Shown piece by piece: positions 25,755 through 40,379 of a DNA stretch of 64,000 nt (position 1 is its first letter; each line of letters begins with the position of its first letter). A model generated the notes under the pieces. The model saw only the letters and a program-made list of their open reading frames with translations. It made no database searches and was not told where the DNA came from. The position numbers were made by a program, and so were the translations under genes. The stretch is from Pyrocephalus nanus (taxonomy: Eukaryota > Chordata > Aves > Passeriformes > Tyrannidae), in the NCBI GenBank assembly GCA_038380795.1, contig CM076275.1, forward strand, positions 870,501 through 934,500. The letters are read 5' to 3'.

Positions 25755-28700
25755 AGAAACAGGGAGATGTTGCCAATGGCCACATGATCTTGAAACCCCA
25801 GCCCATGCCTGTCCTACATCAAACAGCACCCCCACAAGAAACATCTCTGCCACTGATTTAAAGACCCTCCGAGCACAGGCAAGATTTTCTGTCTGTGCAG
25901 CCCCCCTGGGGCTGGCCAGGCAAAGGCAAAACTCACTCAGGTGCTGTGAGAGCCCCTGAAGCACTTTTCATAATGCCCCTAAGTGACAAGTGACCTGCAG
26001 TAATTGCAACGTTTTCACAGTCCCCTCCAAAAAGGATGCTGCTGGTCCAGCACAGCTGCAGAACTGGACTGAGTCTCACAAAAACAAGGTTTCTCACAAG
26101 GTGTTTGTGCTTCCTGCTCCTTCTTCAAGTGCAAGTAAAACAAATACCTTATTGTTACCATTAAAAATTCAGCACCTCTGCTGTTTAAGCCATCAAAGCT
26201 ATTATGGACAAAGTGCTAACATATTTTAAGGTAATGAAGCAAGCACAGTATCTAACAGCGAGCCATTGCATTGTTTTTGGCAAGTGCAGTAAAAGGATGG
26301 AATTATATTTGTGACAAGGGACAACCATCTATTTGAATATCAGCTCTATTAAACAGGAAATAGCAAATGCATCAGCTCTACAACACCTCTGATAGCCTGC
26401 TGAGGAAACTATTTGGTAGGGTCAGTAGTTAAAAACAGAGCAGAATAATTCTCTCATTGCTGCCTTCACGGAAAGCTCCAGAAGTAATATACATTTATGA
26501 GGAAATTTAACTATGGAAATTTATTCCATGAGAATGTTCCTTTCTTCCATGGTAGTTGTTTGGGTTTTCTTTTTTGTTTCAGATTATGAAAATGATTATT
26601 CAGTGGGGAAAATAGCATCGTACAGACGCCACTGTGCAAACAGTAATTTTCAGAGGAGTAAAACATTATCATCAGAGAACATGGCAATTGGTTTACAAGT
26701 GAACAGACAGGGAAACGTGACAGCAAGAGAATAAAGAGGAGCTGTGCTGGGTGAGCCCACCTGTGGCACTGAGGTGGCTGATGTGCAGAGCAGCCCCATT
26801 TCCCCCTGGCTAAGGACAGCTTCCTTGAGACTATAGAGCCTCTGCCAAAGGACAGTTCCAAGGGCTGCATGTTACTCCAGTACTCCCTAAATTCAGCTCA
26901 GTTGCCTTCAGAGAAGTTTCAGCCTCTTCCTGGAGCCATCTTCACACCAGCAGTTTCCATTTCCAAGGCAGAGACCCTTCAAAACCCCATTCCAATCTCA
27001 GCCCAGGCTGGGCCCTGCACTACAGCTCACACACAGCCTAAGCCTCATCACAGCCTGTCCACAGACAGTGCCAGGGCAGGCACAGGGACAACCCTTCCCC
27101 AGAAAGCATCATCAAACTGCCAGTGGCCTCATTAAGCAGAGGGCACCTCGCTCCCCCAAGGCACAGGAGCAGCTCGTGGGCCATGAACAAAACCAGGGCT
27201 GCCTGGGACAGGGTGAGCCCACTGCCCTGGCAAGGGAACAGCCAGAGCAAGGAGGTTAATTAGTTCAGACTTTAATTAATTTGCCGTTCCTAATATGTGT
27301 TACAGATATAGTCCTGAAATCTTGCTTATCTGACAGGGTAAATTTATTGCATGTCAAATGGGCAGCATATGCCCTCCCAGCCAGCTGTGCCCACGTGTGC
27401 AGACAGAGCTCTGAACCCAGTCCAGCTGGGAGAAGGCATTTTGGTCTCTGAGGCTCATCCTGTCCTCCTCAGGCTGGCCATTAATCCAGTCTCAGACAGG
27501 CACCTCCACGTGGGACTGGGATGTGCTCTGTGTGGGCTCCCTTGCCTGTGTGTGCTCACTGCTGGGCTTTCTTGTTGCTGGAAACAGTCATGTTTGAGTC
27601 TGCCACCTCCTCTTCTCTTCCTTTCTGCTCCCTCTCTTGCAGGAGAGGGAAGGATTGTTCAGTGCCTGTGGTGACCTCAGGCAGAGCTGCTGGTTTGGAA
27701 TTCCCCCATTCCTGCCCCATCCCTTTCCAGGCTGCCAGCACCCTGCTGCCCCTCCACAGGCACCACAGCTCCAGTTCTGCCCTGGCTGCCACCCTCCCAA
27801 AGCACACTCACTGCATTTAAAGCAGGAGAGGCTCTCACTGAGCACAAAGAGATGCACATGGATTTGAAATGACTGCTTTGGACAAATGCCTGCGGGGCAG
27901 ACTGCTGCCCCAAACTCAGCTGAGCCTGAGGAGCCAGACTGATACCCCCTAAGGTGTCACATCCCATAAGAGCTGCACTCCAAAAGAGAAGAGTTCAGCC
28001 CCAGAGATCGGCTGTGCTGACACAGCTGCCAGCCTTGCACTGGCTGAGGAATTGGGATTGCTCTCAGGGAAGTCTGTGGTGCCCTGGATCTGCATTTTAG
28101 CACCAGGCACCTGCCCCTTCCCACCACAGCCAGGGAAAAGTCCAAGGTCAAGTGCAGAATGGGGGGAGAAAGAGCTGAGGGAATCAGACCTGAATGTTTC
28201 CAAGCCCAGTGGACAGCAAAGCTGGCAGCACACACAGAGCTCCGTGGTGTCCATGCAGAGGAGATTGTTTGAGCCACAAAGTCGGCCTTGGAGACTCTTG
28301 AACCAGCTGGGAATATTGATGTGATTAACAATGATTGGATTTGGAAATCAATGTGAAGGAGATTGTTTGCTTGCTTTGTCCAATTTAGTCCATGAAATAC
28401 TGGCTTCAATACAGCAAGAAATTCAGCTGAGGCAGGAAGGGGGTTTGGAGGAGGGGTGGAGTGGGGTGTGTTTGTTATTTTATCAGACATCCGTCTGGAT
28501 TCTAGCTGGAAAAACTTAAGCATTCAGTGAAATGTTTTATGTGTGTCTATAATAATCTGAACAAAGGAACAGCTGACAGCTCATGATCAGTTAAAGATAG
28601 AGCAATTTCTATTTAGCAATCTTGTGATTGCATTTTCTGTACCTACGTGTGAGGCTTCCTAATTGTTATGTGGCTTTTGTTGCAGTTTGGCTGCAAATGA

Positions 28701-31658
28701 AACACTATGAATTTACAGGAAACCCAACACAAACACTAAGTCTTTAAGAGGAATATTAAGAAGCCATTCTCCTGGGTCACAGAGCAAAGAGGCTGCATAT
28801 GCACAGCCATTAAATGTTACCAGGTATAAATTGTTGGGCTGATATTCTAAACCTAGGAGGAGTGATAATTCATCACAGCTAATTTGAATTGGAAAGGAAG
28901 GAAACATTTTTTAAACTTCAGTCACATTTAAATTGCTCTTCCACTTTAGCTCCAGGGAGCTGCTTTGCCAGTAACTCCTGGGAGCACTGCAAGAACCCCT
29001 GGGTGAGATTTTGTGGTGCGGGCTGGGAAGCAAACGGGTAAGCAATTGATAAATGATCTCTCCTGATATTAATATGGTTTTTGAAACACACAGAAAGCTC
29101 AGCGATGGAATCCCAGATTCCATATAATCCCAGATTCCACACATCCATTTTGCTGAGTAGCCACTTGCTCCACTATAAAATATCAACAGCAGGAAGAGCA
29201 GTAAGGGACACAGCAGGGCAGAAAGCTTGTCATCTTACTGTTGCCCTTGGGAAATCTAACCTTCAAATCAGCAACTTTGTCTGTCCTGATGGAATTATTT
29301 CATTACTCACTGTGGAAAATGGAGATTGTTCCCACTCACCCACCACCCAACAGATTGCTCAGATTCCCAGGAAACACTTGGACTCTTCATTTACTTTGGA
29401 GCTGCAAGACTCTCCCTGGCTTGAATCAGGAGGCTGATGGAACAGCAGCAGGTTTTGTGTGGATCCTTCCCAGCACAGCCTGCCTGGGCTGCAGGGCATG
29501 GGCTGGACCAGGAGCTGTGCCCACAGCAGCCAGAGCTGGCTGCTGATGCCCATCCTCACACCTTCCAGGGCAGCACCTCTCTTTGGGTTCAAAGGGAGGG
29601 GGTGGAGGCTGTGTGAGTTCTTCTGGGCAGAGAGCTGAGAGCTGGCTTTACTCAAAGGACAGAAAGATGCCCATGGCTCACTGGAGTCGCTGACAATCTT
29701 GGGTACCCCCTCCTGAGGCTGCTCACAGACATCCCCTTGCCATCCTCAGGACCAGCTCCTCCATGGTAACCCTTCTCCCTAAAGACTAAACCTTCCACCT
29801 CCTCAGAAAGCTGTCACCTTTCTGATCCAGTTCCTGACCTGGGAAGAGCAAACTCCCTCCCTCTGAGACAGGAAATCACACTGCAAGGTTACCACCACAA
29901 TTCTGGTCTCTCCATGCAGGCCTGGACTCCTCTGACAGAAGATTTTCACCAGCTGAAGAAACCTCAGTGCCCTTAAGGAGTGGGACCACTACAGCTCTGC
30001 TTTCTGTGCCAGGATGTTTCCCCTTCAAACAGCTCAGGAAAATTGAAACAGCTACAGACCAAAAGAGGTGCCAAAATATCGGCTTATAGAAGATGCTCTG
30101 CTGCTTAGAGCAGATTAACTCATTTTGCATACAAAAAGCATTGAATGGAAACATTGAGATACTCTATATTTGGACACTGGGCAATACCAACATAATCCAA
30201 AGAAAAGCAGAACAATCCTGCAGTGGAAAACGTCACCAGCAGTGAGGCTGAGCCCAGACTGCAGCAGTTAGCAAGTTAAAATGATCACAGCGGTTTGGGC
30301 TGTGATTGCCTTCCACTTTAGAGGCTTTTCACCAGCCTTTTTTCTGCAGCTGAATTCTTCAGGCAGTAGACAGTTTGAGGAGTGATTCAATTCACTGCAG
30401 TCTCCTCCTGAGTCATTACTGAAGCAACTCTTCCACAAAGGTTAAGCATTTCAAACAAATGGCTCTACCTTTGCAGATGGGGTGCAACTGGTTGGTCACA
30501 ACTAGACATTCAGACAAAAGGAACTTCAACTCTCACAGGTGAGATCCATCCACATCCACTGATTTTTATTTCAACAGTTCAGTGCTGTCTCTCAGCCTCT
30601 TTGTGCAACTCTTCAGTGAGGCTCTTTATCTTTGTCATCTGTTTGTAATATTTACTCACATAAAAAAGATCTACACGATTTGGACAGCAGCCAGAAAGAA
30701 TACCTATACCATTAAAATAATTAACTAATTTGAGCAGTTCTTCAATACTGGCAGCAGAGGAGACTCATCTCTCTCCTGGGTGTGGAGAAGAAGCATTTTT
30801 GGTGCTTCTGTGCACTGTGGAAAGGCAGCTCTACCCACAGGAGGGCAGTGCCAGGTCAATTGTTTCTATTTCTGTGGTATGCTCTCCGAGCACAGCACCT
30901 GAAGTGCTGCCTCTTTCTCTTTTGTCTCATCAGTGGGGATGGAGAGTGGCAGACACAGCACCAGCCCTCCCAGCCCCCGTGGTGACGGCTCCTTCAGTCT
31001 GGGTGCTGCAGCAAAGCTTTCCTGGGCTGCAGTGCTGATCCCAGCTCTGCCCCCAGCCAGGTCCCACCCCAGCCCGGGGGTCACTTCTCCACAGGCCCAG
31101 CTCCCTCAATTCCAGCACCATTCCAGACTAACTCCAGACTAACACCAGCACTGCCTGGAAAGCACCAGCCGAGCCACATCCCAACTTTGTGTGTGTGAGA
31201 GATAAACACTACACAGGAGCCTGGCTTGCCTATTAAGGTGTTTGCCCTGTTGTTCCCACCGACATCAGCACTGCTGACAAAAAGCAAGCAATGCATTTTA
31301 ATAAATCTGAAGAGCTGTGCTTGGCTTCCCAAGTAGCTCTGCAGGCAGCTCTGCAAAGGGCCCTCCACGCTGCTGCAAACCAGGAGTCTGCAGGGAAGGG
31401 GGAAGGAGATGGAGCAAACGTTCCTGAGGTTCAGATCCTGTGCAAACACACAGACCCTGCAGCACTCTTCTCATTAAACAAGCCTGGCATCACTGAATGT
31501 CTTTTCCTGTCAAGTCCAAGAAAGGAATGGGATAAATTCCCAGTGCCAGTCAGTGGAAGTAATGGTTTAGACAATGCTCCCTTACTGACTTCACCCTTTG
31601 TTCCAACTCCACCTGGAAATTCTTTGCTAAAACCAATATTTTAAAGCAGAATCCTTAA
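25755..31658. other. Intergenic; no gene recognised
   Basis: No exon or RNA gene supported. Overlapping short frames at about 27350-28520 occur on both strands and carry no family signal. A G-rich stretch lies near 28440-28475. Confidence 0.5.
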
Positions 31659-31885
31659 CACACAGAATGTTTGGGGAATGGTTTGGTTTGGAAGAGACTT
31701 TGAAGATCATCCAGTCCCAGCCCTCCTGCCATGGGCAGGGACACCTTCCACTATCCCAGGCTGCTCCAAGCCACATCCAACCTGGCCTTGGACACTCCCA
31801 GGGATGGGGCAGCCACAGCTTCTCTGGGCAACCTGTGCCAGGGCCTCTCCAGGGAAGAATTTCTTCTTAACATCCCGTCTAAAGC
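31659..31885 (-). mobile_element. CR1 retroposon fragment, minus strand
   Basis: Reading the minus strand gives the CR1 3' consensus, including CTGCCCATGGCAGGAGGGCT and GGTTGGATGTGGCTTGGAGC. On the plus strand it appears as GAAGATCATCCAGTCCCAGC followed by ATGGGCAGGGACACCTTCCA. About 225 bp, 5'-truncated, and without a clear terminal octamer. Confidence 0.9.
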
Positions 31886-34800
31886 AAAGGTTCATTCACT
31901 GTGTTTCACCAGCTAAAATGCTGGTTAAAAATGCTAAAATGCTGGTGAAAAATACTAAAATGCAACCCACCCCGCTGGGTGCCCACCCTCCTGCTGGCAC
32001 CCCTGTCCCTTCCCCTGGTGAAACAAAGAGCCTGATGTCTTGGAGGAGCAGGAACACATTCCCATTCCCCATTCCCATTCCCCGTTCCCATTCCCCGTTC
32101 CCATTCCCTGCTCCCTCCCTTTCCATTCCCCTCCGTGCTCGCCTTCCCCGTGACGCTCCTGCCCCCTCGTGGGAAGATCCGGCATCGCACGTCCCCAACT
32201 CCAGGATCGGGATCGGGAGCGGATCCCGGGACACGAGCCGGCAATTTACACGAGCCGGTTTTATTTAGCAGAAGTTTTTCCAGCACACCAAATTTAGCTG
32301 GAGAGCCCCTGTGAAAAGGTGGAGAGTAGTGGGGCTTCAAACTCTTAATCTATTAAATTAGAGAAGGACTAGATATGTTGGAAACATTACTCTGTTTCTG
32401 AATAAAGGCAGCCAGGTGGGTCAGAGACAGATTTTTAAAGGCTCCTAGAAATAGCTGCACATTTGTTTCAGTGTAAGATATCCTGCAAGAACTGGTCCTG
32501 GCAGCTCCACCAGACCAGAAAAGCATAACAAGGTCTGCTGTAGCCTCCAACACAGCTTCTTGGCTGCCTCTATGCAAACTGTAGATAATATTTTTTCTGA
32601 AGTTGAAAGACTTGGCTCATGGTGTGACTGCCTCAGCACCATGTCCTAAAGGAGATGGTGCCAGCGCTGTTTCAGTCCCCAGGCTGGCACCGATCCTGCC
32701 ATGCTCACAGCCCACGGCTGGCAGGGCAGGAGAGCCCTGTGTGTCTGTGTGCTGCACATGGCACTCCCAAAACAAGGCAGGAGAGCTTTAGTCCTGGGGC
32801 TGACCAAGTTATTCTCTCACAAGATCCAGAGGAGGACAGGACAGACATGCCTGGATGATGTCCCTGCAGCCTCTTTCCTGCTGTGCTGGTTTCTAAAGGC
32901 CCTCAGCTCTCCCCACGCTGCACCTTCAGCCCACACTGAGGGCACGAAGGGCTGCCCTGCCACACGTCCTCTGATGTGTGGTTGTGCCATGAGAGGGAAA
33001 CTTTACAACAAAAAGCTGCTAAAGCCTCAATCCAGCCCCAAACCCGAGCCCTGCATCTCCCTGATGCCTGTCAATGCCTCTCAGCACATTGCACAGGATT
33101 CCTCAAGATTCCACCCAGCCTGTTTTTCTTTGATCCCTCTAATTCCATATGGAGGCAGAAACTTCCCATTCCAATACAGATATAACTCCAGCCCCTTTGG
33201 CAGCTTTTCCAAGCTCCATTAGAGCTTCACAACCCCGAATAAAGCGTAGCTGGTTTAGCACAGTCAATGGACTGCGAAGTTCCATCACTTGATTTAATCT
33301 CCTTTGCAGAAGTGCAGTTCCCTTTCTGAAGCCCTGCCTGTCTAATGGGCAGATACTCTGCTGTGTCCTGCTCCTGTCTCCTCTGATTACAGCAACACAC
33401 ACAGCCTAGGGAGTCCAGGAGGAGAGTGGAGACAAAGCAGCAGAGGGTGCATCTCAGCAAGGCTGCCTTAACTCTATCCTCGTGGTTTTGAAGGTGTGAA
33501 ACCACAGAGGACAAGAAGGGGGAAAAAAAAACAAAAGAAAAGAAGCCGCTTTACACATTTACCCCTTCCAAGGTGAGTTGACTGTGAGGTTAAAACCTGC
33601 TGGGGCCATGCCTGGACAAACTGAGTACACCCTGAAAGTTTGTGCCTTTGAGAAAACACTGCAGTATTTGGGAGCTGCTGAGTAACCTCTCTGCAAGCAC
33701 TTCTATTTGTTTCTCTTAGAGGAGGCAAACACCAAGAAACTGCATGGGCAAAGGGCTAAATAAACCCCCTGGGTTATTTCCTGCAGGAAGGCAAAGTCTG
33801 GGATCCCTGGCAATGCTCCAGCCTGGAGCCAGCACAACTGGGGCCCTGCCCCTCCAGTGTCTGCCAGGCAGAGGGGGAGGCAGGCCCAGACAGGAGGGAA
33901 GAGCTGGCACCTGCAAAGTGCCCCAGGGCTTTGGCTCTGAAGAGTTAAAGAACCAGAGGAATCTTACCCAAAACCATCAAATAAATAAATAAATAAATAG
34001 ATACATTCAAAAAACCTAAGCAGCAGCTCTCACAGCAAAAATGCAGTTCCAAAAATTAATGAGATTTTGATAACCCCCCTTTAAAAATGGAATATTTCCA
34101 TTTTAAAATGCACAAAGACTGAAATCTTCATAAATATCCTATTAAGAAACTTCTGATGCTGTTTCAGAGTTTCAGTTGAAATACAGTGCATGAAGGTTGC
34201 CATAGCTACAAGCAAATTTTTAACTGTTTTTCATCAGAGCAGCTGCAGTGTCATGCAGAACCCAGGGGGAAGTGGGGAAGCTGGAAGGACTCCGACCAAC
34301 TTCAAGCTCCTAATCGAGTGACTCTGAGATTTCACAAACATTACACATTACAGAAACTTTTAATATGCTTTCTGCTTTTTAAAGAAAATACTGCCCTTTG
34401 TTGTTTGGCAGCACCCCAGCAAATGCTGGCAGCGCTGTGTGAGGCCTCAGTCGAGGGAAGAGCTTCATTCCCATGCTGGAAAACAGGAACATTTTACCTG
34501 CTGGGGCCCAGCCTGGTCAGGTGCCCAGGCACTGAGGGATGTGCTGTGCCCTCTGAGGGGCATCAACTGCTGCACTGGCAGCAAGGGGCTTAAAAATGCC
34601 CCAAGAGCCACAGATTTCCATACCTAGGAAAAACCCTTCCTTGCCTGAGCTTGCCCAGGAGAGCACAGAACGGGAGCGTGGAAAACAAGTGGGGGTGTCA
34701 AAGGCTGGCAGGAGGCTTTTGGGGTGGGGGCTCACTGGGGGTCCTGCCCCCGGAGCTCTTGGGGTGTCAGGGGGTGTTTTCCTCCCCTCTAAGGTCTCTC

Positions 34801-35640
34801 CCTGGCTGGAATGGGCAGAGCAGCCTCCTGTGCCCCAGTGCCAGCAGCAAATGGACCTTCCTGCACTGTGGGCACCGTTCAGAGCAGGGCTGAGCTCTGG
34901 CACAGCCTCCTTTCAAACACTGATACTCACTGTGGCAAAACTCCGAGAAAACCTCAGATAGATTCATTCTGTGTCCTCAGCCAAGTAGGTCTCTGTGTCC
35001 CAGACTGTAAAACAAAAATAAATAAAGAATAAAATTTCTCACAGGAATACCAAGAGCTTTAACTGCACCACAACAGGAATTGAATTGCTGTCTCTAGACA
35101 GTGGGAATGCTTGGCTGGGTTTGGGGTTTTTTTCCTAAACAACAGATTAATGATCATTATTTAATACAACATTGTGGATCTGAAAGAATCCTCACAGTGA
35201 TGATTATTTTTACACAAATTGGTTCATTTATCTGTGACCTGCTCCTCAGAGGTACCTCCACAGCACAGGGGAGGTGCTGCCTGTGTGGGGCAGTGATGCA
35301 CAAAGGCTTGTGCTGCTCTGCCATCACCTGCACAGCAGTGGAGTTTACAGGCAAGCAACAGATACAAATCCATGCAGACAAATCTTCTAGGCAAGGTAAT
35401 TTTAGTCCAAATCTGATTTTAAAGCTTCCTTTAGATCTTAAAGTGAAACGGCTTCCTTTCCTCATGACTGTATGTTTGTTTGTTCCAAAATGCTTTGTGG
35501 GGTAAAAGAGAAGAAAAACAAAGGGGAGGAAAGTCAGAAAAAACTTTAACAAATTTTAGATAAATGACAGAAACACACCCCCCCCTCCCCAGCAGATTCT
35601 TCTAACAAATTACATTCCTTGTCTAATTCCAAGTCCTCAA
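31886..35640. other. Intergenic; no gene recognised
   Basis: Contains an imperfect CCATTCCCCGTTC tandem tract at about 32060-32113, an (AAAT)n run at 33979-33999 and several G-tracts at about 34719-34777 that might form a G-quadruplex. A CpG-rich patch at 32110-32250 is too short to call a promoter. No coding exon recognised. Confidence 0.5.
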
Positions 35641-35774
35641 GAAAGTGTCCAAGGCCAGGTTGGACAGGGCTTGGAGCAACCTGGGCTGGTGGAAGATGTC
35701 CCTGCCCATGGCAGGGGTGGCACTGGATGATTTTCCCTTTCCAAAACAAACCAATCTATGATACTATGATGCTA
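35641..35774 (+). mobile_element. CR1 retroposon 3' end, short fragment
   Basis: About 130 bp: AAGGCCAGGTTGGACAGGGC, then TGGAGCAACCTGGGCTGGTG, then the ATGATACTATGATGCTAT tail resembling the CR1 terminal octamers. Severely 5'-truncated. Confidence 0.88.
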
Positions 35775-38700
35775 TAATTCGTAGGTGCTGAGGCAGTGTA
35801 AGCACAATCTTAACACAGAATTGAAAAAAAAGGTGGAGAAGTCCCTCATTTTAGAAACCAGAAACTTGAAGTCAGGCAGAAAGCTCTCAGTGCCTGGGAG
35901 AGATCCTGGCACAGCCTGTTCTGCTGCCTTTGCCCAACACCCTCCCCAGGCTGGCAGTCAGTGATCAGAAAATGGAGAACAGGTCAGAGTACCAGAAAGA
36001 CAACCTAGCAAATACCTTTCATCATGTGCATTTTAAAAGTGTCTCTTTGCCAGTGTGAAAACAGCCTCGTACAGCAGAGGGAGGGAGGGAGGGATGCCAG
36101 TGAAGAGGGAATTCTATCCTGGAGTCCATGTATCCTGTCAAAGGGACAGACCTTCCAGCGTGTCTTTAGGTATTGACTTTTCTGATACAGAGATTTTTTA
36201 AAGGAAGGAAACTGAAGATAAAAAAAGCACAACCTGCTGTATGGTTGGGCTGCCAGAAAAACAGATTGTGAGTCACTGCAAACTGGTGACCTTAGTCAGC
36301 ATATTGCAGCCCCAGAGCTTGAAGCCCTGCTGTTCCTTTCCCAAGGCAGATGAGAGGCTTGTCAGAGCTGTAGTTTCCATCTATACACATGCACACTCAT
36401 GCTCACAGTAAAGTGCCATTTCTCTCGACTGTGCAGACATCAGGATTGCTGAACCTGACATAAGCTCCTCATTTTCCTGGAAGCAGCAAGGGATGCTAGC
36501 CAAAAAGCTGAGCCACAGGCAGCAGCAGCAATCTTTCCTTGGAGTGGCAAAGGGCAGCAGCACAGAGCCACCTCCAGGAGTGTGCAGGGCACAGCCACCC
36601 CTTGGAAACCTGTGCTGGGAACCCATCCCTGCAGCCTGCACTGACACCTCATCAGCATTCCCCGGGCATCACACACCCATCCACACACCCATCAGGGAAT
36701 GCAGAGGCTGAAGGAGAAGCTGATGGGGGGAGGCAGCAGGAGGGAGCAGCATTAATGCCACAGCTCACCTGCAATGTGAAACCTGCCAACAACACCCACA
36801 GACTGTTCCTGCTGCAGCAGCTCCTCTCTCACTGCTGCTCCATTTGCTTCCATTCTGCTCTGGAAGCACCACACAAGCCCCTCCAGCACACGGGAGGTTG
36901 GGTTTTTATCACAGGTTCGAGCACTCTCTTGAAGCAAGGAGACCAGAATCCCAGGGGATGAGCTACAAAAACAAATAAACAAATGGGAAATAAAAAAAAT
37001 AAATACAAAAGGGAAAAAGATTATATGATCCCACAATATACAGGGGGAGAAAAGCAAAAAAAAAAACCAACCAACCAACCAACCAACCAACCAAACAAAC
37101 CACAAGAAACATGCCCTGAGAGAGGCAGGGAGGGATCAAGGAGCAGGAAGTGGAGACAGAAGGTGAGCCAGGGGAGGGGGAGGCAGCAAACCAGCAAACC
37201 AACAGGCAGGGGCAGTGATGACACAGGGCTGTGCTCATCCCAGAGGAAGGACGTGAGTCTTTGCCCTCATTTGTTTGTTGTGAGTAGTAAGCAGAAAACC
37301 ACAAGTGAAGAGCAGAAAGCATGCAAAGATTTCAGGGCTGCTTCTCCATTGGAAGTGTTTGGGCTCTCAGTTTGTTCATCTGTAGGCAGCCCTACTGCTC
37401 TGCCAGAGCTGTGCTGGGGGGATCCAGCACAGAATAAACACACTGAGACCTGTGAATGAGCACCAGAGGCTGGCAGAGATCAGCTTGAAAGAGCCATGGA
37501 GAGGGGATACCATTTTAGCAAATGCTTCACTTGCCCCAAAAACAAGGCTCAAATCTATGGCAGCACTAACAAATATAGCTGAATTCACCTACATGGTTTT
37601 TCAAGAGGAAGAAAAGTAGAATGAAGAATCAGAGTTTCACTCTGAAATGAAACATTTGGAGATATGGAGATAAATCCTCCAGAAGAGATGCAGTCATCAG
37701 AGTTGTGATGCTTCAACTTCTGCTGCCATAGCACAGAGCTGGATGATTCAGTCAGGACTTGGCTCAGTTAATCCCTGACACACTGTACATCTCACAGAGC
37801 AGTGGGGGATGAGCCACTGAGTCACTTTTTACCTTCAGCAGCCTAACCCTGCACTGCCCTGTGCAGGCTGGAGCTGTGAGCTGGGGCACCCTGAGGGCTG
37901 CCCTGCTTACAGAAGCAGAATAAACTGGGGTATTGCCAGGCAGCAAAATGAGACAGGCAGAAGGTACACTGCTTCAAAACCACGTGCTAAAAATACTTTG
38001 TATTCTGCTTGAAGGGCACAGCAGTGTCAGCAGGACAGTCTGGGATTTAAAAACTCATCCAGTTTAAAGATCCCAGGAATGTCCCAGAAGCAGCTGCCTT
38101 GTCATGCAAGGTTCAGAGGTAACTGCAGAGGCCTGGAGCTGAGGAAGAACACCCTGAAACGCTGAAAAATGCAGGGCTGAAAGGCAGCCTTGCTTCTGCT
38201 TGCAGAATAGCTCTGTACCTATTCATTTAATCTGTGCTCTCACCCAGCAGCAATTGGAGAGCTCAGAAACATCCAGGCAGCTGGGAGAGAAAAAAGGCTT
38301 GAGAATAATGAACTCTGGGAACAGCTTTTTCCTTCACCATTTCCCACACAAACAGCCATGATCAGAACTTGCTGGGGACACAAATACCAGCTCCTTTCTC
38401 ATGACACACAGGTGTGTGACTGTTTTCCTACCTGCAAGGCCATCATCCGTGGAGAGCTGGAGCTCCAGGCTAGGCAGAGGTCTCCTGCCTCTCTCTGGAC
38501 ACAGCAGTCCATGGCCCTGGGGAGGTTCAGCACTGGGCAGACGTGGCTGGTAGTGATTTTTGGTAGTGATTTTTGGTAGTGATATCCCTCGTGCAGTTCA
38601 CCAAAGGTGTGGTAACCTGGGGTGTGAGTGTGCAGGGAGTGAGGAACCACACCCTGGGGGTACACACAGCTCACCCTCCCTGCACCATCCCAGGCAGGAC

Positions 38701-40379
38701 CCATCAGCACAGGAACAGCCCCGGATCTGCTGCCCTGCTCACACCATGGGGACCTGTTCACCCTCTGTCATTTAACTCTTAAGCCTACTTTGAGACAACC
38801 TCAACAGTGCTATTGTCAGTTCATGACTCACTGCAGGCTCTTGAGGAAAAGAAAGCATTACTTACAGCAGTGTTTGCTCCCTCAGAGATGGGACTGCCAA
38901 GAACATCTTGATTCCATCCGTGGCCTTGTGTGGTCACACCTTGCTCTCCTCCTGACTGCCACAGCCTGGCCATCCCAGGGGAGGGACTGCAGCAAGTTTT
39001 GCACCCTCAGCCATCTCAGATCTCCCAGGCTGCCTGCATGTTGTAAAAGGGTCCATTTCTCTCTCTTCTTTCGCAGATTTTGCTAACTCTGACCTCGAAC
39101 TTCATTTCCTCCTTCTGACAGGGATGATTGAGGAAAATAAAAAAAAAAAAAAATCAATATCATCCTTTGCTTTGTGTGTTTCTCCATCTTGTTTAATGGA
39201 TATTCCCACAGCAGGAGCTGCTGGAACTGGTGAGCTCTTCCAAGAACTGTAATTTCTAGACTGGTGGGCACAATACATCTCAGACAGCCACAAAGAAACT
39301 CTTCAACCCTTAGAATACAAATTTATATGAAAATTACATTAGTGTGAAGGTACATCTGTATCCACAGGCAACAGTGATTATATCTGATTATTTTTAGTGA
39401 AAATACATATTCAGAATGAAAGGCACATGACAGTTTTAAGCTACTTAGCTGAACACGCAGTTCCCACACCTGTGGGATTTTAGTATTCCTATGCTTTTAA
39501 GAGCATTGTACCACAGAGATAAGATCAGTGCATGATCCACTTTACTGAGTTGGAAAAATGTAATTTAGGAAGATGTTATTATTGCAGGACAGCGGTGAAA
39601 AGCTCATTGGTAATCATAACTCCTTACACACTTAAAGACCACAATTATTTCTCTGATCCCTGAATGAAGAATTTTCGCATAAGTCCTCCAAGGAAAAAAC
39701 CATTAACCTGTGACTTGAATGAATCACCCTGTAAGGGGATGCTTGTGCTACTGAGCCTTCAAACAGCACTCATCCCTGATTAGACTGGAGACTCCCTAAT
39801 CCAAACCCTTTGGGAGCACATTCCCATCCCCAGGAAAGAAAATCTGTGTTTCTGTGAGGGGGCTGGTGGGTGGTGCAAAGGCACGTTCTGTACAGTCACA
39901 TTCACTGAAAATGGGTATTTGGTACAGGACAAACCAAAGGAAACAAGAAGTGCCCAGCAGGGGCACCCAAGGCAGGTCGCAGCAGATTATCAGTTGGCAC
40001 ACTTGGTGTTCAGCCAGGGAGCTCCAGGGCTTGCCTGGTCCAGAGCAGCTCACCCCAGCTGTCCTTGGGAGCTCTGCAATGTTTGCAATATTTGGGGACC
40101 ATCATTCAGTCAGCAAGATCTCAATTTGGATGTAACCTTGGTACCAGTGAGAGGGAAGAACAGAGCTCATTAAGCAGCGAGAGGCAGCCCATCAGCTCAG
40201 AAAGGATTCAGTGCCCATATAGCCATTTAACATGAGAGCCGGGCCTTGGCAATGAACCCTCCCTGTTCAAGTCATTCACATCACTTACTCTTCCTCTCCC
40301 ACTTGCTGCTCTCACCAGCCAGAGGAGTCAGCAGATGATCAAGTGCTTCTTTGATCTCCTGTGTGTGTGAAGACAGAAA
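35775..40379. other. Intergenic; no gene recognised
   Basis: Lies downstream of miR-146a on the minus strand. Contains an (AACC)n microsatellite at about 37065-37102 and three copies of a 13-bp GTAGTGATTTTTG-type repeat at 38549-38582. I could not identify a clear polyadenylation signal for the miR-146a primary transcript. Confidence 0.5.

Noticed and set aside
28440..28475. G-rich tract as a possible G-quadruplex
   Set aside because: Only three clear G-runs of three or more, one short of the usual minimum.
36900..36925. GGTTCGAG resembling a tRNA B box
   Set aside because: No A box at proper spacing and no cloverleaf could be formed around it.
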